Below, in pieces: positions 6,888-12,994 of a stretch of DNA of 15,787 nucleotides; position 1 is the stretch's first letter, and the number at the start of each line of letters is the position of its first letter. The notes beneath the pieces are model-generated. The model had not been told where the DNA came from. It saw only the letters and a list, made by a program, of their open reading frames with translations, and did no database searches. The translations under genes were made by a program, and so were the position numbers. Source of the stretch: Lachnobacterium bovis (GTDB lineage: Bacteria > Bacillota > Clostridia > Lachnospirales > Lachnospiraceae); NCBI RefSeq assembly GCF_900111325.1, contig NZ_FOGW01000032.1, positions 1 through 15,787 on the forward strand, in the 5' to 3' direction.

Positions 6888-7217
6888 ATGAAAGGTTTAA
6901 AAAAAAGAATTTGTGCGTTGGTTATGGCGGGTACGATGATGTTTGGAGGAGCATGCAGTGTCTATGCAGCAACGTTTGGTGATAAGAATAGTGGTGCATC
7001 TTCGGATGAATACGTAGAATTTGTATATCATGGAACAGCATGGAACTATAAAAAATCGTCATATAAGAGTACGTACTTTGTATATACAAGAAATGGAAGA
7101 ACTTTAATGAAAAAAACAGCATATAATGGAAAAGTTTCAGGAAATGTAACAGATGATATAAGATGGGGAGATAAATATACAACTAAGTTCAAATGGGGAC
7201 ATGGAGCAAAAAAATAA
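6888..7217 (+). CDS. Secreted bacteriocin-like peptide precursor (lactococcin-972-type candidate)
   Basis: A 109-residue protein with a Sec signal peptide: a basic start (MKGLKKR), a hydrophobic core, and a probable cleavage after the VYA/A motif near residues 25-28. This leaves a basic mature peptide of about 81 residues that has no cysteine and is rich in Tyr, Lys, Gly and Trp (for example GTAWNYKKSSYKST, DDIRWGDKY and FKWGHG). The strong AGGAGG at 6874-6879 with 8-nt spacing fixes the ATG. It is the first gene of an operon with two FtsX-like membrane proteins, an ABC ATPase and a small membrane peptide. This is the arrangement of lactococcin-972-type bacteriocins, whose peptides are also Sec-exported, cysteine-poor and Trp/Tyr-rich. 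Sequence similarity to that family is weak by eye, so the assignment rests on context. Alternatives are a signalling peptide or a surface stress factor. A Gly-Gly at 20-21 could suggest a double-glycine leader, but the ABC protein lacks a peptidase domain. Confidence 0.6.
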   Translation: MKGLKKRICALVMAGTMMFGGACSVYAATFGDKNSGASSDEYVEFVYHGTAWNYKKSSYKSTYFVYTRNGRTLMKKTAYNGKVSGNVTDDIRWGDKYTTKFKWGHGAKK

Positions 7218-7218
7218 T

Positions 7219-7680
7219 ATGAAGAATAAAAAAGAAGTAACTAAATCTTTATTTCGAAAAGTTGATATAGTTGAATTAGGGTGTGCATATATAGCAGTTT
7301 TTTTTACTGAAACTTTCATTTGCTATATGAAAAATTTACATTTAAATCTAGCGCAGAGAGAAATTGCAGAGCAGATTATTTCACATAAGGTATTGATAGA
7401 GTTACTTCTTTCTCTTTTGGTAGTAGTGTTTTATTATCAGTTTTTGGTTAGAAAAAAAACTGAGATATTTTGTAGAATTTTAGTAGGAGATACAATGAGA
7501 GAAATGACTGTACAGTACTTGAAAGACAGTATGAAAATATTAGGAAGCACATTTCTAGTTTGTGTTTTGGTGAAGTTTGTTTTTATGCTAGATTTGAGAG
7601 GAAGTTATTATTTGTTGTGTCTTTTCATGTTATTCATTTTAATAAGTTCAAGTCAGGTGCATAGATATGAAAAATTTTAG
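7219..7680 (+). CDS. Short FtsX-like half-permease (4 membrane helices)
   Basis: A 153-residue integral membrane protein with helices at about 19-37, 58-77, 106-124 and 128-144. The stretch after helix 2, FLVRKKTEIFCRILVGDTMR, is the typical FtsX/MacB coupling segment (R-K-x-E-I followed by L-x-G). The arrangement is that of an FtsX permease whose large outside domain between helices 1 and 2 is reduced to about 20 residues. I chose the ATG at 7219, which has GGAG at 7203-7206 with a long 12-nt spacing. A start at 7201 would add six residues and overlap the preceding gene by 17 bases, but has a poor ribosome binding site. The gene overlaps the next by 14 bases. It probably pairs with the 407-residue permease in an ABC transporter serving the secreted peptide or giving immunity to it; this is inferred from context. 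Confidence 0.7.
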   Translation: MKNKKEVTKSLFRKVDIVELGCAYIAVFFTETFICYMKNLHLNLAQREIAEQIISHKVLIELLLSLLVVVFYYQFLVRKKTEIFCRILVGDTMREMTVQYLKDSMKILGSTFLVCVLVKFVFMLDLRGSYYLLCLFMLFILISSSQVHRYEKF

Positions 7681-8890
7681 TTTTTTTATAAAAAAGATCT
7701 TTTTAAAGAGATGGATTTTAAGTATAACGTTGATATTTTTCTTGTTATCAGCAAATTTTTTGATTTTTACAGCAGTTCGTTCTTTATTTTTAACAAGGGG
7801 TGGCTATGATGAAATGAGTAGGTTAAATAAGAATGGAATTTTTGTTTCCAATCTTGATCCTAGTAATGCGGAGTTTGATGTAACATCAGTTGAACCAAAG
7901 AGAATAAATGGAGTCTATGATTATATAGATAAAAATTTCAAATATGCATTGCATAATGAAGGGGATTTAATAACTATCCCAAATGATAAATCAATGGATG
8001 TTCCGTTAGTGTATATGAATAAAGAATATTATGATTTAAATGGTTTAAAGTCAAAAGTTGGTAGAAAGCTTTATTTTGATTATAGTTTAAAGAGTGATAA
8101 AATACCTGTTTTTGTTGGTGCAGGTCTTAGTAAGAATTATCCGATAGGTGCGGAGATAAAAACTGAAATTCCAGCGTTAGGTCGTAAAGTTACACTTAAA
8201 GTGCAGGGAATATTGAAAAAGAATGAGTGTCATGCAAATTATTATGCACTTAATTCAATGAGTTATTATAATTACTCAATAATTATTCCTATTAATAAAG
8301 AATTCTTTATGAAAGCTAATTCAGCATTTAAAGTTGATACTATGCTTGAAACCATAATTATTAATGGTTCTAAGGAGAGTGTTTCTAATTTAAGCAAGGA
8401 AATTCATGATGAATGGAAGATAAAAGTTAATTTCAATAGTCAAAAGGAAAATAACGAATTTTTTGAAGACTATTATTTATATAGAATGAGATTGATTGTA
8501 ATTTTGACAATTATTTTTCTTGCTATTATTATTGGAGTTTCAATATGGAATGCAGTAGTGTGTGTAAGATTAATGAAAAAAGATTTTACAATTAATTTAT
8601 TAGTAGGAATGAGTTATAAAGAATTAAAAAAGATTTTGTATAAATCATTTGCTATAATTTTCACATTGAATATCTTGGTTGTTTCGGTTTACTCGGCAAT
8701 GTGTAGAGTTATTGCTTGGAAAAGCAAGAATGCATTGGTAGCGTCATATGGCTTTCTAGGCTTAGCTAGTAATGAGTGGCTAGGAGTGTTAGCAATGATT
8801 TTAGTAGATAGTTTAATTGGAGTTATTATAGTGGAGTGTATAGTTAAAAGAATCAAAAAGATTCCTATATCGTTGGGAGTAATGCAATGA
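7667..8890 (+). CDS. MacB/FtsX-like ABC transporter permease
   Basis: A 407-residue protein with one N-terminal helix (about 16-38), a large outside domain (about 45-272), and three C-terminal helices (about 275-297, 327-347 and 371-392). This is the 4-helix MacB/FtsX topology. The segment RLMKKDFTINLLVGMSYKEL after helix 2 is the FtsX coupling region, and it aligns with the equivalent segment of the preceding short permease. Members of this superfamily act by mechanotransmission, moving or releasing substrates at the outer face rather than through a classic channel. The start overlaps the preceding gene by 14 bases with AGGTG at 7655-7659, and the stop overlaps the ATPase start in ATGA, so translational coupling is likely. 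It may correspond to the bacteriocin-associated integral membrane protein of lactococcin-972 loci. Confidence 0.8.
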   Translation: MKNFSFFIKKIFLKRWILSITLIFFLLSANFLIFTAVRSLFLTRGGYDEMSRLNKNGIFVSNLDPSNAEFDVTSVEPKRINGVYDYIDKNFKYALHNEGDLITIPNDKSMDVPLVYMNKEYYDLNGLKSKVGRKLYFDYSLKSDKIPVFVGAGLSKNYPIGAEIKTEIPALGRKVTLKVQGILKKNECHANYYALNSMSYYNYSIIIPINKEFFMKANSAFKVDTMLETIIINGSKESVSNLSKEIHDEWKIKVNFNSQKENNEFFEDYYLYRMRLIVILTIIFLAIIIGVSIWNAVVCVRLMKKDFTINLLVGMSYKELKKILYKSFAIIFTLNILVVSVYSAMCRVIAWKSKNALVASYGFLGLASNEWLGVLAMILVDSLIGVIIVECIVKRIKKIPISLGVMQ

Positions 8891-9546
8891 GTAGAGTAAT
8901 AGAATTAGAGATTAAAGAAAAAAAATTTAAAAATGAATCATTATCGAGTTTAGAAAATTTTAAACTTGAGGTTAATGAAGGTGAAAAAATTGCAATTATT
9001 GGAGAATCAGGTGTTGGGAAAAGTACTTTGCTTAACATCATTGGATTATTAGATGGTGATTTTAGTGGAGAATATAATATATTTGGTTTATCACGTAAAG
9101 AAATGTGTGATAAAGAGTTAGCGAGTTTCAGAAATAATAAAATTGGTTTTGTGCTTCAAGAGTCAGCGCTGATAGATACATTGTCAATTGAAGAAAACAT
9201 AAAACTTCCATTGTGTTATGCTGATAACGAGCAAAAACAGTTTACGTTACAGGATTTTGAAAAAATCACAAAAGCAATAAGAATAGAGAATATTCTAAAG
9301 AAGAAGCCTTTAGGTTGTTCTGGAGGAGAAAGAGCTAGAGCAGTACTTGCTAGAGGGCTGATTATGAAACCAAAAATTATTTTAGCAGATGAGCCAACAG
9401 CATCTTTGGATGAAGATAATAAAGAAAGAATAGTAGAATTACTTTTCAAAATGAATAAAAAGTATAATACTACAATAATTACAGTTACTCATGATTTAGA
9501 AGTGGCTAAACGCCATGACAGAATCATTAAGTTAGAAAGGAGATAA
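8887..9546 (+). CDS. ABC transporter ATPase (MacB/LolD type)
   Basis: A 219-residue nucleotide-binding subunit with a complete motif set: Walker A GESGVGKST at 39-47, Q-loop Gln91 (FVLQES), signature CSGGE at 144-148, Walker B IILADEP with Glu169, D-loop SLDE at 173-176, and switch His202 in VTHD. The length and the absence of extra domains match the MacB/LolD exporter-type ATPases that pair with FtsX-like permeases. The signature departs from LSGGQ at its first and last positions. The residues after it (ERARAVLARG) lack the QQR that usually follows, but are otherwise canonical. It overlaps the permease stop by 4 bases (ATGA), with GGGAG at 8875-8879, and is followed after 4 bases by the 51-aa membrane peptide. 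It would energise the two permease halves. Confidence 0.92.
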   Translation: MSRVIELEIKEKKFKNESLSSLENFKLEVNEGEKIAIIGESGVGKSTLLNIIGLLDGDFSGEYNIFGLSRKEMCDKELASFRNNKIGFVLQESALIDTLSIEENIKLPLCYADNEQKQFTLQDFEKITKAIRIENILKKKPLGCSGGERARAVLARGLIMKPKIILADEPTASLDEDNKERIVELLFKMNKKYNTTIITVTHDLEVAKRHDRIIKLERR

Positions 9547-9550
9547 TGAA

Positions 9551-9706
9551 ATGGGATTTTGGATTATGATAGGTTCACTATTATTAGGAATTTTTGCTAT
9601 TAGTTTTGGAGCCAATAATATCAAAAAAACAAAGTGGTCTAAAGCGTTAATAGGAGTAGGTGGATTATTTGTTTTAGCGGCAGTTGTTTTGGCTTTACCA
9701 AAATAA
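9551..9706 (+). CDS. Small two-helix membrane peptide (51 aa), candidate immunity or accessory protein
   Basis: The ATG at 9551 has AGGAG at 9538-9542 (8-nt spacing), and the frame runs 51 codons to TAA at 9704-9706. The product has two hydrophobic helices (about 3-21 and 33-50) joined by a basic turn, NNIKKTKWSK, suggesting a hairpin with both ends outside. It begins 4 bases after the ATPase stop and is the last gene before a strong terminator, so it belongs to the operon. I recognise no family. Small hydrophobic proteins at the end of bacteriocin operons often provide self-immunity, and that is the most economical guess. A transporter accessory subunit is equally possible. It has no similarity visible by eye to the other operon proteins. 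Confidence 0.72.
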   Translation: MGFWIMIGSLLLGIFAISFGANNIKKTKWSKALIGVGGLFVLAAVVLALPK

Positions 9707-9775
9707 TGAAGTTTTAAGAATGAAAAGGTATGTTAACAGTAACATAAATACATATTTTCAAATTGTCTTAAATAG

Positions 9776-9816
9776 ATGGATGCTAAGTTGTATTGTACAG
9801 CTTGCATCCATTTTTT
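9776..9816 (+). terminator. Intrinsic terminator ending the exported-peptide operon
   Basis: A long hairpin in which ATGGATGC, a bulged T, and AAGTTGTA (9776-9792) pair with TACAGCTTGCATCCAT (9796-9811; one G-U pair) around a TTG loop. A T6 run (9811-9816) follows. It starts 69 bases after the stop of the 51-codon gene. Confidence 0.92.
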
Positions 9817-9860
9817 CGCTTAAATAGAAAATGATATATAAAATAAATAATCTGAATAAA

Positions 9861-9887
9861 TTAGCACTCACCTATTGACAGTGCTAA
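9861..9887. promoter_or_regulatory. CIRCE operator (HrcA binding site) of clpB
   Basis: TTAGCACTC, 9 bp, CAGTGCTAA: the CIRCE consensus TTAGCACTC-N9-GAGTGCTAA with a single mismatch at the first base of the right arm. CIRCE is the operator of the heat-shock repressor HrcA. The right arm overlaps the -35 box of the promoter, so HrcA binding would block RNA polymerase and heat would relieve repression of clpB. Confidence 0.93.
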
Positions 9888-9903
9888 CAAATGGTGCTAC
9901 ATT
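9875..9903 (+). promoter_or_regulatory. clpB promoter overlapping CIRCE
   Basis: A perfect TTGACA -35 box (9875-9880) lies across the spacer and right arm of CIRCE. A TACATT -10 box (9898-9903; 4 of 6 matches) follows after exactly 17 bp. Transcription would start near 9910, giving a leader of about 100 nt before the ATG at 10010. Confidence 0.75.
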
Positions 9904-10009
9904 AATAATAAGAAAAGGAAAATATGATTTTTTAGGAAAATAGTTTCAGAAGCAATTTTAGAAAATATTTTTTTATGATTAGTTTTTAAGTTAGGAGGCA
10001 AGGTGCTTT

Positions 10010-12592
10010 ATGAATATTCAAAAGTTTACACAAAAGTCGGTAGAAGCAATTAATGATTGTGAGAAGTTAGCTTATGAATATGGTAACCAAGAGATAGAAC
10101 AAGAGCATTTACTTGTTGCTCTAATGCAACAAAATGACGGAATCATCCCTAGGCTAATCGAAAAAATGGAAATAGATAAAGACTCATTTTTACAGGCAGC
10201 AAAGGATGCTTTATCAAAGAGAGTTAAAGTTTCGGGCGGCAACGTTTATATGGGACAGTATCTTAATAATGTCCTAATAAGTGCAGAAGATGAAGCTAAA
10301 AGAATGGGGGACGAATACGTTTCTGTAGAGCATTTGTTTTTAGCAATGCTTAAGAAGCCAAGTCGAACAATTAATGAGATATTTAGAGAATATCAGATTA
10401 CTAAGGAGAAGTTCCTTAAAGCATTAGAGAGTGTAAGAGGTAACCATAGAGTGACAACAGATAACCCAGAGGCAACATATGATACTTTAGATAAATATGG
10501 ATATGATATGGTTGAAAGAGCCAAAGACCAGAAGTTAGATCCAGTTATTGGTAGAGATTCAGAGATTAGAAATGTAATCAGAATTCTTTCCAGAAAAACA
10601 AAAAACAATCCTGTTTTGATAGGTGAACCAGGTGTAGGTAAGACGGCAGTAGTCGAAGGCTTAGCACAAAGAATAGCAAGAGGAGACGTTCCAGAAGGTT
10701 TAAAAAATAAAAAACTATTTTCACTTGATATGGGAGCATTAATTGCTGGTGCCAAGTATAGAGGTGAATTCGAAGAAAGATTAAAGGCTGTACTAGAGGA
10801 TGTTAAATCATCTGAAGGTGAGATTATATTATTCATCGATGAATTGCATACAATAGTTGGAGCTGGTAAGACAGATGGTGCGATGGATGCAGGCCAGTTG
10901 TTAAAACCAATGCTTGCTAGAGGTGAATTACACTGTATTGGTGCAACTACATTAGATGAATATAGAGAATATATTGAAAAAGATGCAGCACTTGAAAGAC
11001 GTTTCCAACCTGTAATGGTTTCAGAGCCAACTGTGGAAGATACGATTTCTATTTTGCGTGGATTGAAAGAAAGATATGAAGTTTTCCATGGTGTAAAAAT
11101 AACAGATTCAGCTTTGGTATCTGCAGCAGTTTTGTCAAACAGATACATAAGTGATAGATTTTTACCAGATAAGGCAATTGATTTAGTTGATGAAGCTTGT
11201 GCGCTTATCAAAACAGAGATTGATTCTATGCCAGCAGAATTAGATGAGCTTAATAGAAAAGTTATGCAGTTACAGATTGAAGAAACAGCTCTTAAAAAAG
11301 AAACGGACAGTCTAAGTGTTAACAGATTAGCTAATCTACAGAAGGAATTAGCTGAGTTACTGGATCAGTTTAATGTCAAAAAGGTGCAGTGGGATAATGA
11401 AAAAAATGCGTTAGATAAAGTTCATAAATTAAGAGAAAAATTAGAAAACACTAAAAAAGAAATTGCAAATGCACAGCAAAAATATGATTTAAATAAAGCT
11501 GCCGAATTACAATATGGAGTTTTACCACAGTTAGAAAAAGAACTAGAATCGGAAGAAGAAAATTTAAAAGGCAAGGATTTATCATTGGTACATGAAAGTG
11601 TAAGCGATGAAGAGATTGCAAAAATTATTTCTAGATGGACTAATATTCCGGTTGAAAAATTAACTGAAAGCGAAAGAAATAAAACATTACACTTAGATAA
11701 GGTTTTACATGAAAGAGTAATAGGTCAGGATGAAGGTGTGACTAAAGTTACAGAAGCTATAATTCGTTCAAAAGCTGGAATAAAGGATCCAACTAAACCA
11801 ATAGGATCATTCTTTTTCCTAGGACCAACAGGCGTAGGTAAAACAGAACTTGCAAAAGCTTTAGCGGAGGCTTTATTTGATGACGAGCAAAATATGGTAC
11901 GTCTTGATATGAGTGAATATATGGAGAAATATTCAGTGTCAAGATTAATTGGAGCACCTCCAGGATATGTTGGATATGATGAAGGTGGTCAGCTAACAGA
12001 AGCAGTAAGACGTAAACCATATTCAGTTGTTTTATTTGATGAAGTTGAAAAGGCTCATCCAGACGTGTTTAATATTTTATTACAGGTATTAGATGATGGC
12101 CGTATCACGGATTCGCAGGGTAGAACAGTTGATTTTAAAAATACAATTATCATTATGACAAGTAATCTTGGTTCACAAGAAATTCTAGAAGGAATTGATG
12201 AAGAAGGCAAGATCACAGAGGATGTTAAAAAGCAGATAAAGAATGATTTAAGAATGCATTTTAGACCAGAATTTTTGAATCGTTTAGATGAAATTATAAT
12301 GTTTAAACCGCTAACCAAATCTAATATCAATAATATTATTGATTTACTAATGGCTGATTTGAACAAGAGATTATATGATAAACAAATATCAGTTGAATTA
12401 ACTCAAGCAGCAAGAGACAATATTGTTGAAGGCGGCTATGATCCAATGTATGGTGCTCGTCCACTTAAAAGATATATTTTGAAATATGTTGAAACAATTT
12501 CTGCAAAATTAATTCTAGCAGATAAGGTCGCACCAAATGATACAATTATAATTGATGTTGATGAGAACGGTCAGTTATGTGGAAAAGTGTAA
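10010..12592 (+). CDS. clpB: ATP-dependent disaggregase ClpB
   Basis: Hsp100 chaperone that, in known systems, works with DnaK to pull polypeptides out of aggregates after heat stress. The 860-residue length matches full-length ClpB. Domains in order are an N-terminal Clp_N repeat domain (1-150), AAA+ module 1 with Walker A GEPGVGKT at 205-212 and Walker B Asp277-Glu278 (LFIDELHTI), and a long coiled-coil middle domain (about 400-525). This middle domain distinguishes ClpB from ClpA and is longer than in ClpC. AAA+ module 2 follows with Walker A GPTGVGKT at 605-612 and Walker B Asp677-Glu678 (LFDEVEKAH), then the C-terminal small domain. No ClpP-binding IGF/IGL loop was noticed. AGGAGG at 9993-9998 precedes the ATG by 11 nt. 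It is monocistronic, bounded by a CIRCE-controlled promoter and a terminator. Confidence 0.98.
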   Translation: MNIQKFTQKSVEAINDCEKLAYEYGNQEIEQEHLLVALMQQNDGIIPRLIEKMEIDKDSFLQAAKDALSKRVKVSGGNVYMGQYLNNVLISAEDEAKRMGDEYVSVEHLFLAMLKKPSRTINEIFREYQITKEKFLKALESVRGNHRVTTDNPEATYDTLDKYGYDMVERAKDQKLDPVIGRDSEIRNVIRILSRKTKNNPVLIGEPGVGKTAVVEGLAQRIARGDVPEGLKNKKLFSLDMGALIAGAKYRGEFEERLKAVLEDVKSSEGEIILFIDELHTIVGAGKTDGAMDAGQLLKPMLARGELHCIGATTLDEYREYIEKDAALERRFQPVMVSEPTVEDTISILRGLKERYEVFHGVKITDSALVSAAVLSNRYISDRFLPDKAIDLVDEACALIKTEIDSMPAELDELNRKVMQLQIEETALKKETDSLSVNRLANLQKELAELLDQFNVKKVQWDNEKNALDKVHKLREKLENTKKEIANAQQKYDLNKAAELQYGVLPQLEKELESEEENLKGKDLSLVHESVSDEEIAKIISRWTNIPVEKLTESERNKTLHLDKVLHERVIGQDEGVTKVTEAIIRSKAGIKDPTKPIGSFFFLGPTGVGKTELAKALAEALFDDEQNMVRLDMSEYMEKYSVSRLIGAPPGYVGYDEGGQLTEAVRRKPYSVVLFDEVEKAHPDVFNILLQVLDDGRITDSQGRTVDFKNTIIIMTSNLGSQEILEGIDEEGKITEDVKKQIKNDLRMHFRPEFLNRLDEIIMFKPLTKSNINNIIDLLMADLNKRLYDKQISVELTQAARDNIVEGGYDPMYGARPLKRYILKYVETISAKLILADKVAPNDTIIIDVDENGQLCGKV

Positions 12593-12623
12593 ACATATAA
12601 TAAAGAATAAGTAAAAAAATATT

Positions 12624-12660
12624 AAGGATACATCTTTCGCAAGAAGGATGTGTCCTTTTG
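12624..12660 (+). terminator. Intrinsic terminator after clpB
   Basis: A 15-bp stem (12624-12638 with 12643-12657, two G-U pairs) is capped by a stable GCAA tetraloop and followed by TTTT. It begins 31 bases after the clpB stop. Confidence 0.92.
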
Positions 12661-12724
12661 TGTTATAATGCTGTATTAGTGGGAGTTTTAATTCGTATAT
12701 AACACATGTTAATAAGATTTATAA

Positions 12725-12746
12725 GTTATATATATATCAAAATGCA
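12725..12746 (+). repeat. Direct repeat, copy 1 (22 nt)
   Basis: GTTATATATA followed by TATCAAAATGCA. It is identical to the copy at 12903-12923 except for one extra T. The 15-nt core ATATATCAAAATGCA is exact in both copies. The copies are 156 bp apart. Confidence 0.75.
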
Positions 12747-12901
12747 CACTTATTATCAGAAAAAAAATAGATTTTTAGTACACTATGTAGAAAAGATGAC
12801 TTTATTATTGTAAAGTGTAGAAAAATAATGTATGATATAGTCAAGAATGAATTTTTGAAAGTTAAATCCGTCAAAAAATCATCCGATATAAGAATATATG
12901 C

Positions 12902-12910
12902 TGTTATAAT
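12902..12910 (+). promoter_or_regulatory. Candidate extended -10 promoter for rarA and the aminotransferase gene
   Basis: TGTTATAAT is a full extended -10 element (TG, one base, TATAAT). No good -35 box is seen at 16-18 bp upstream, which is tolerable for extended -10 promoters. Transcription would start near 12917 and leave a leader of about 78 nt. Confidence 0.45.
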
Positions 12911-12923
12911 ATATCAAAATGCA
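12903..12923 (+). repeat. Direct repeat, copy 2 (21 nt), containing a -10 box
   Basis: This copy differs from 12725-12746 by a single-base deletion, which turns the TA run into a TATAAT hexamer at 12905-12910. It lies 71 bases upstream of the rarA start codon. Confidence 0.75.
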
Positions 12924-12994
12924 AGATTTGTTTTTGAAAAATTCACGAATAATTGTCATACAATTTAAAGTTGTCTTTTATAAAAAGGAGAAAA

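Larger units (their letters stand above)
12661..12994. other. AT-rich intergenic region between clpB and rarA
   Basis: About 330 bases without a convincing gene. The region holds two copies of a near-identical 21-22-nt direct repeat, TGTTATAAT extended -10 motifs at 12661-12669 and 12902-12910, and the short repeat TGTAGAAAA at 12786 and 12816. I saw no tRNA, riboswitch or insertion-sequence end in it. Confidence 0.6.

Noticed and set aside
6940..6950. Double-glycine leader cleavage at Gly20-Gly21
   Set aside because: The operon's ABC ATPase has no C39 peptidase domain and the N-terminus looks like a normal Sec signal peptide.
6945..6960. Lipobox-like GGAC in the signal peptide of the secreted peptide (Cys23)
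   Set aside because: Position -3 is Gly rather than Leu/Val/Ile, and a good signal peptidase I site (VYA/A) follows at once; lipidation is unlikely.
7201..7218. ATG at 7201 as the start of the short permease
   Set aside because: Possible, but its upstream sequence gives only GGGG two bases away. GGAG at 7203-7206 points to the ATG at 7219, although with a long 12-nt spacing, so the choice is not certain.
6922..7319. Minus-strand open frames across the secreted-peptide gene (6922-7182 and 7137-7319)
   Set aside because: They lie antisense to the operon, are low-complexity (Tyr/His/Leu/Phe-rich), and show no promoter or ribosome binding site on that strand.
9546..9569. ATG at 9546 as an alternative start for the small membrane peptide
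   Set aside because: That frame ends after seven codons (ATG AAA TGG ... TGA); the ATG at 9551 is in the long frame and is correctly spaced from AGGAG.
10393..11211. 272-codon open frame on the minus strand inside clpB
   Set aside because: It lies fully opposite the clpB AAA+ module, its translation is Ser/Leu-rich without domain features, and it has no independent context; it is a shadow of the coding strand.
12828..12968. 46-codon open frame beginning MYDIVKNEFL in the clpB-rarA gap
   Set aside because: It has no ribosome binding site before the ATG and runs through the direct repeat and the rarA promoter motif; it probably arises by chance.
12953..12994. TTG start extending RarA by 14 residues
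   Set aside because: There is no ribosome binding site before it, whereas AAGGAG precedes the ATG at 12995 and MDLFD is the usual family N-terminus.
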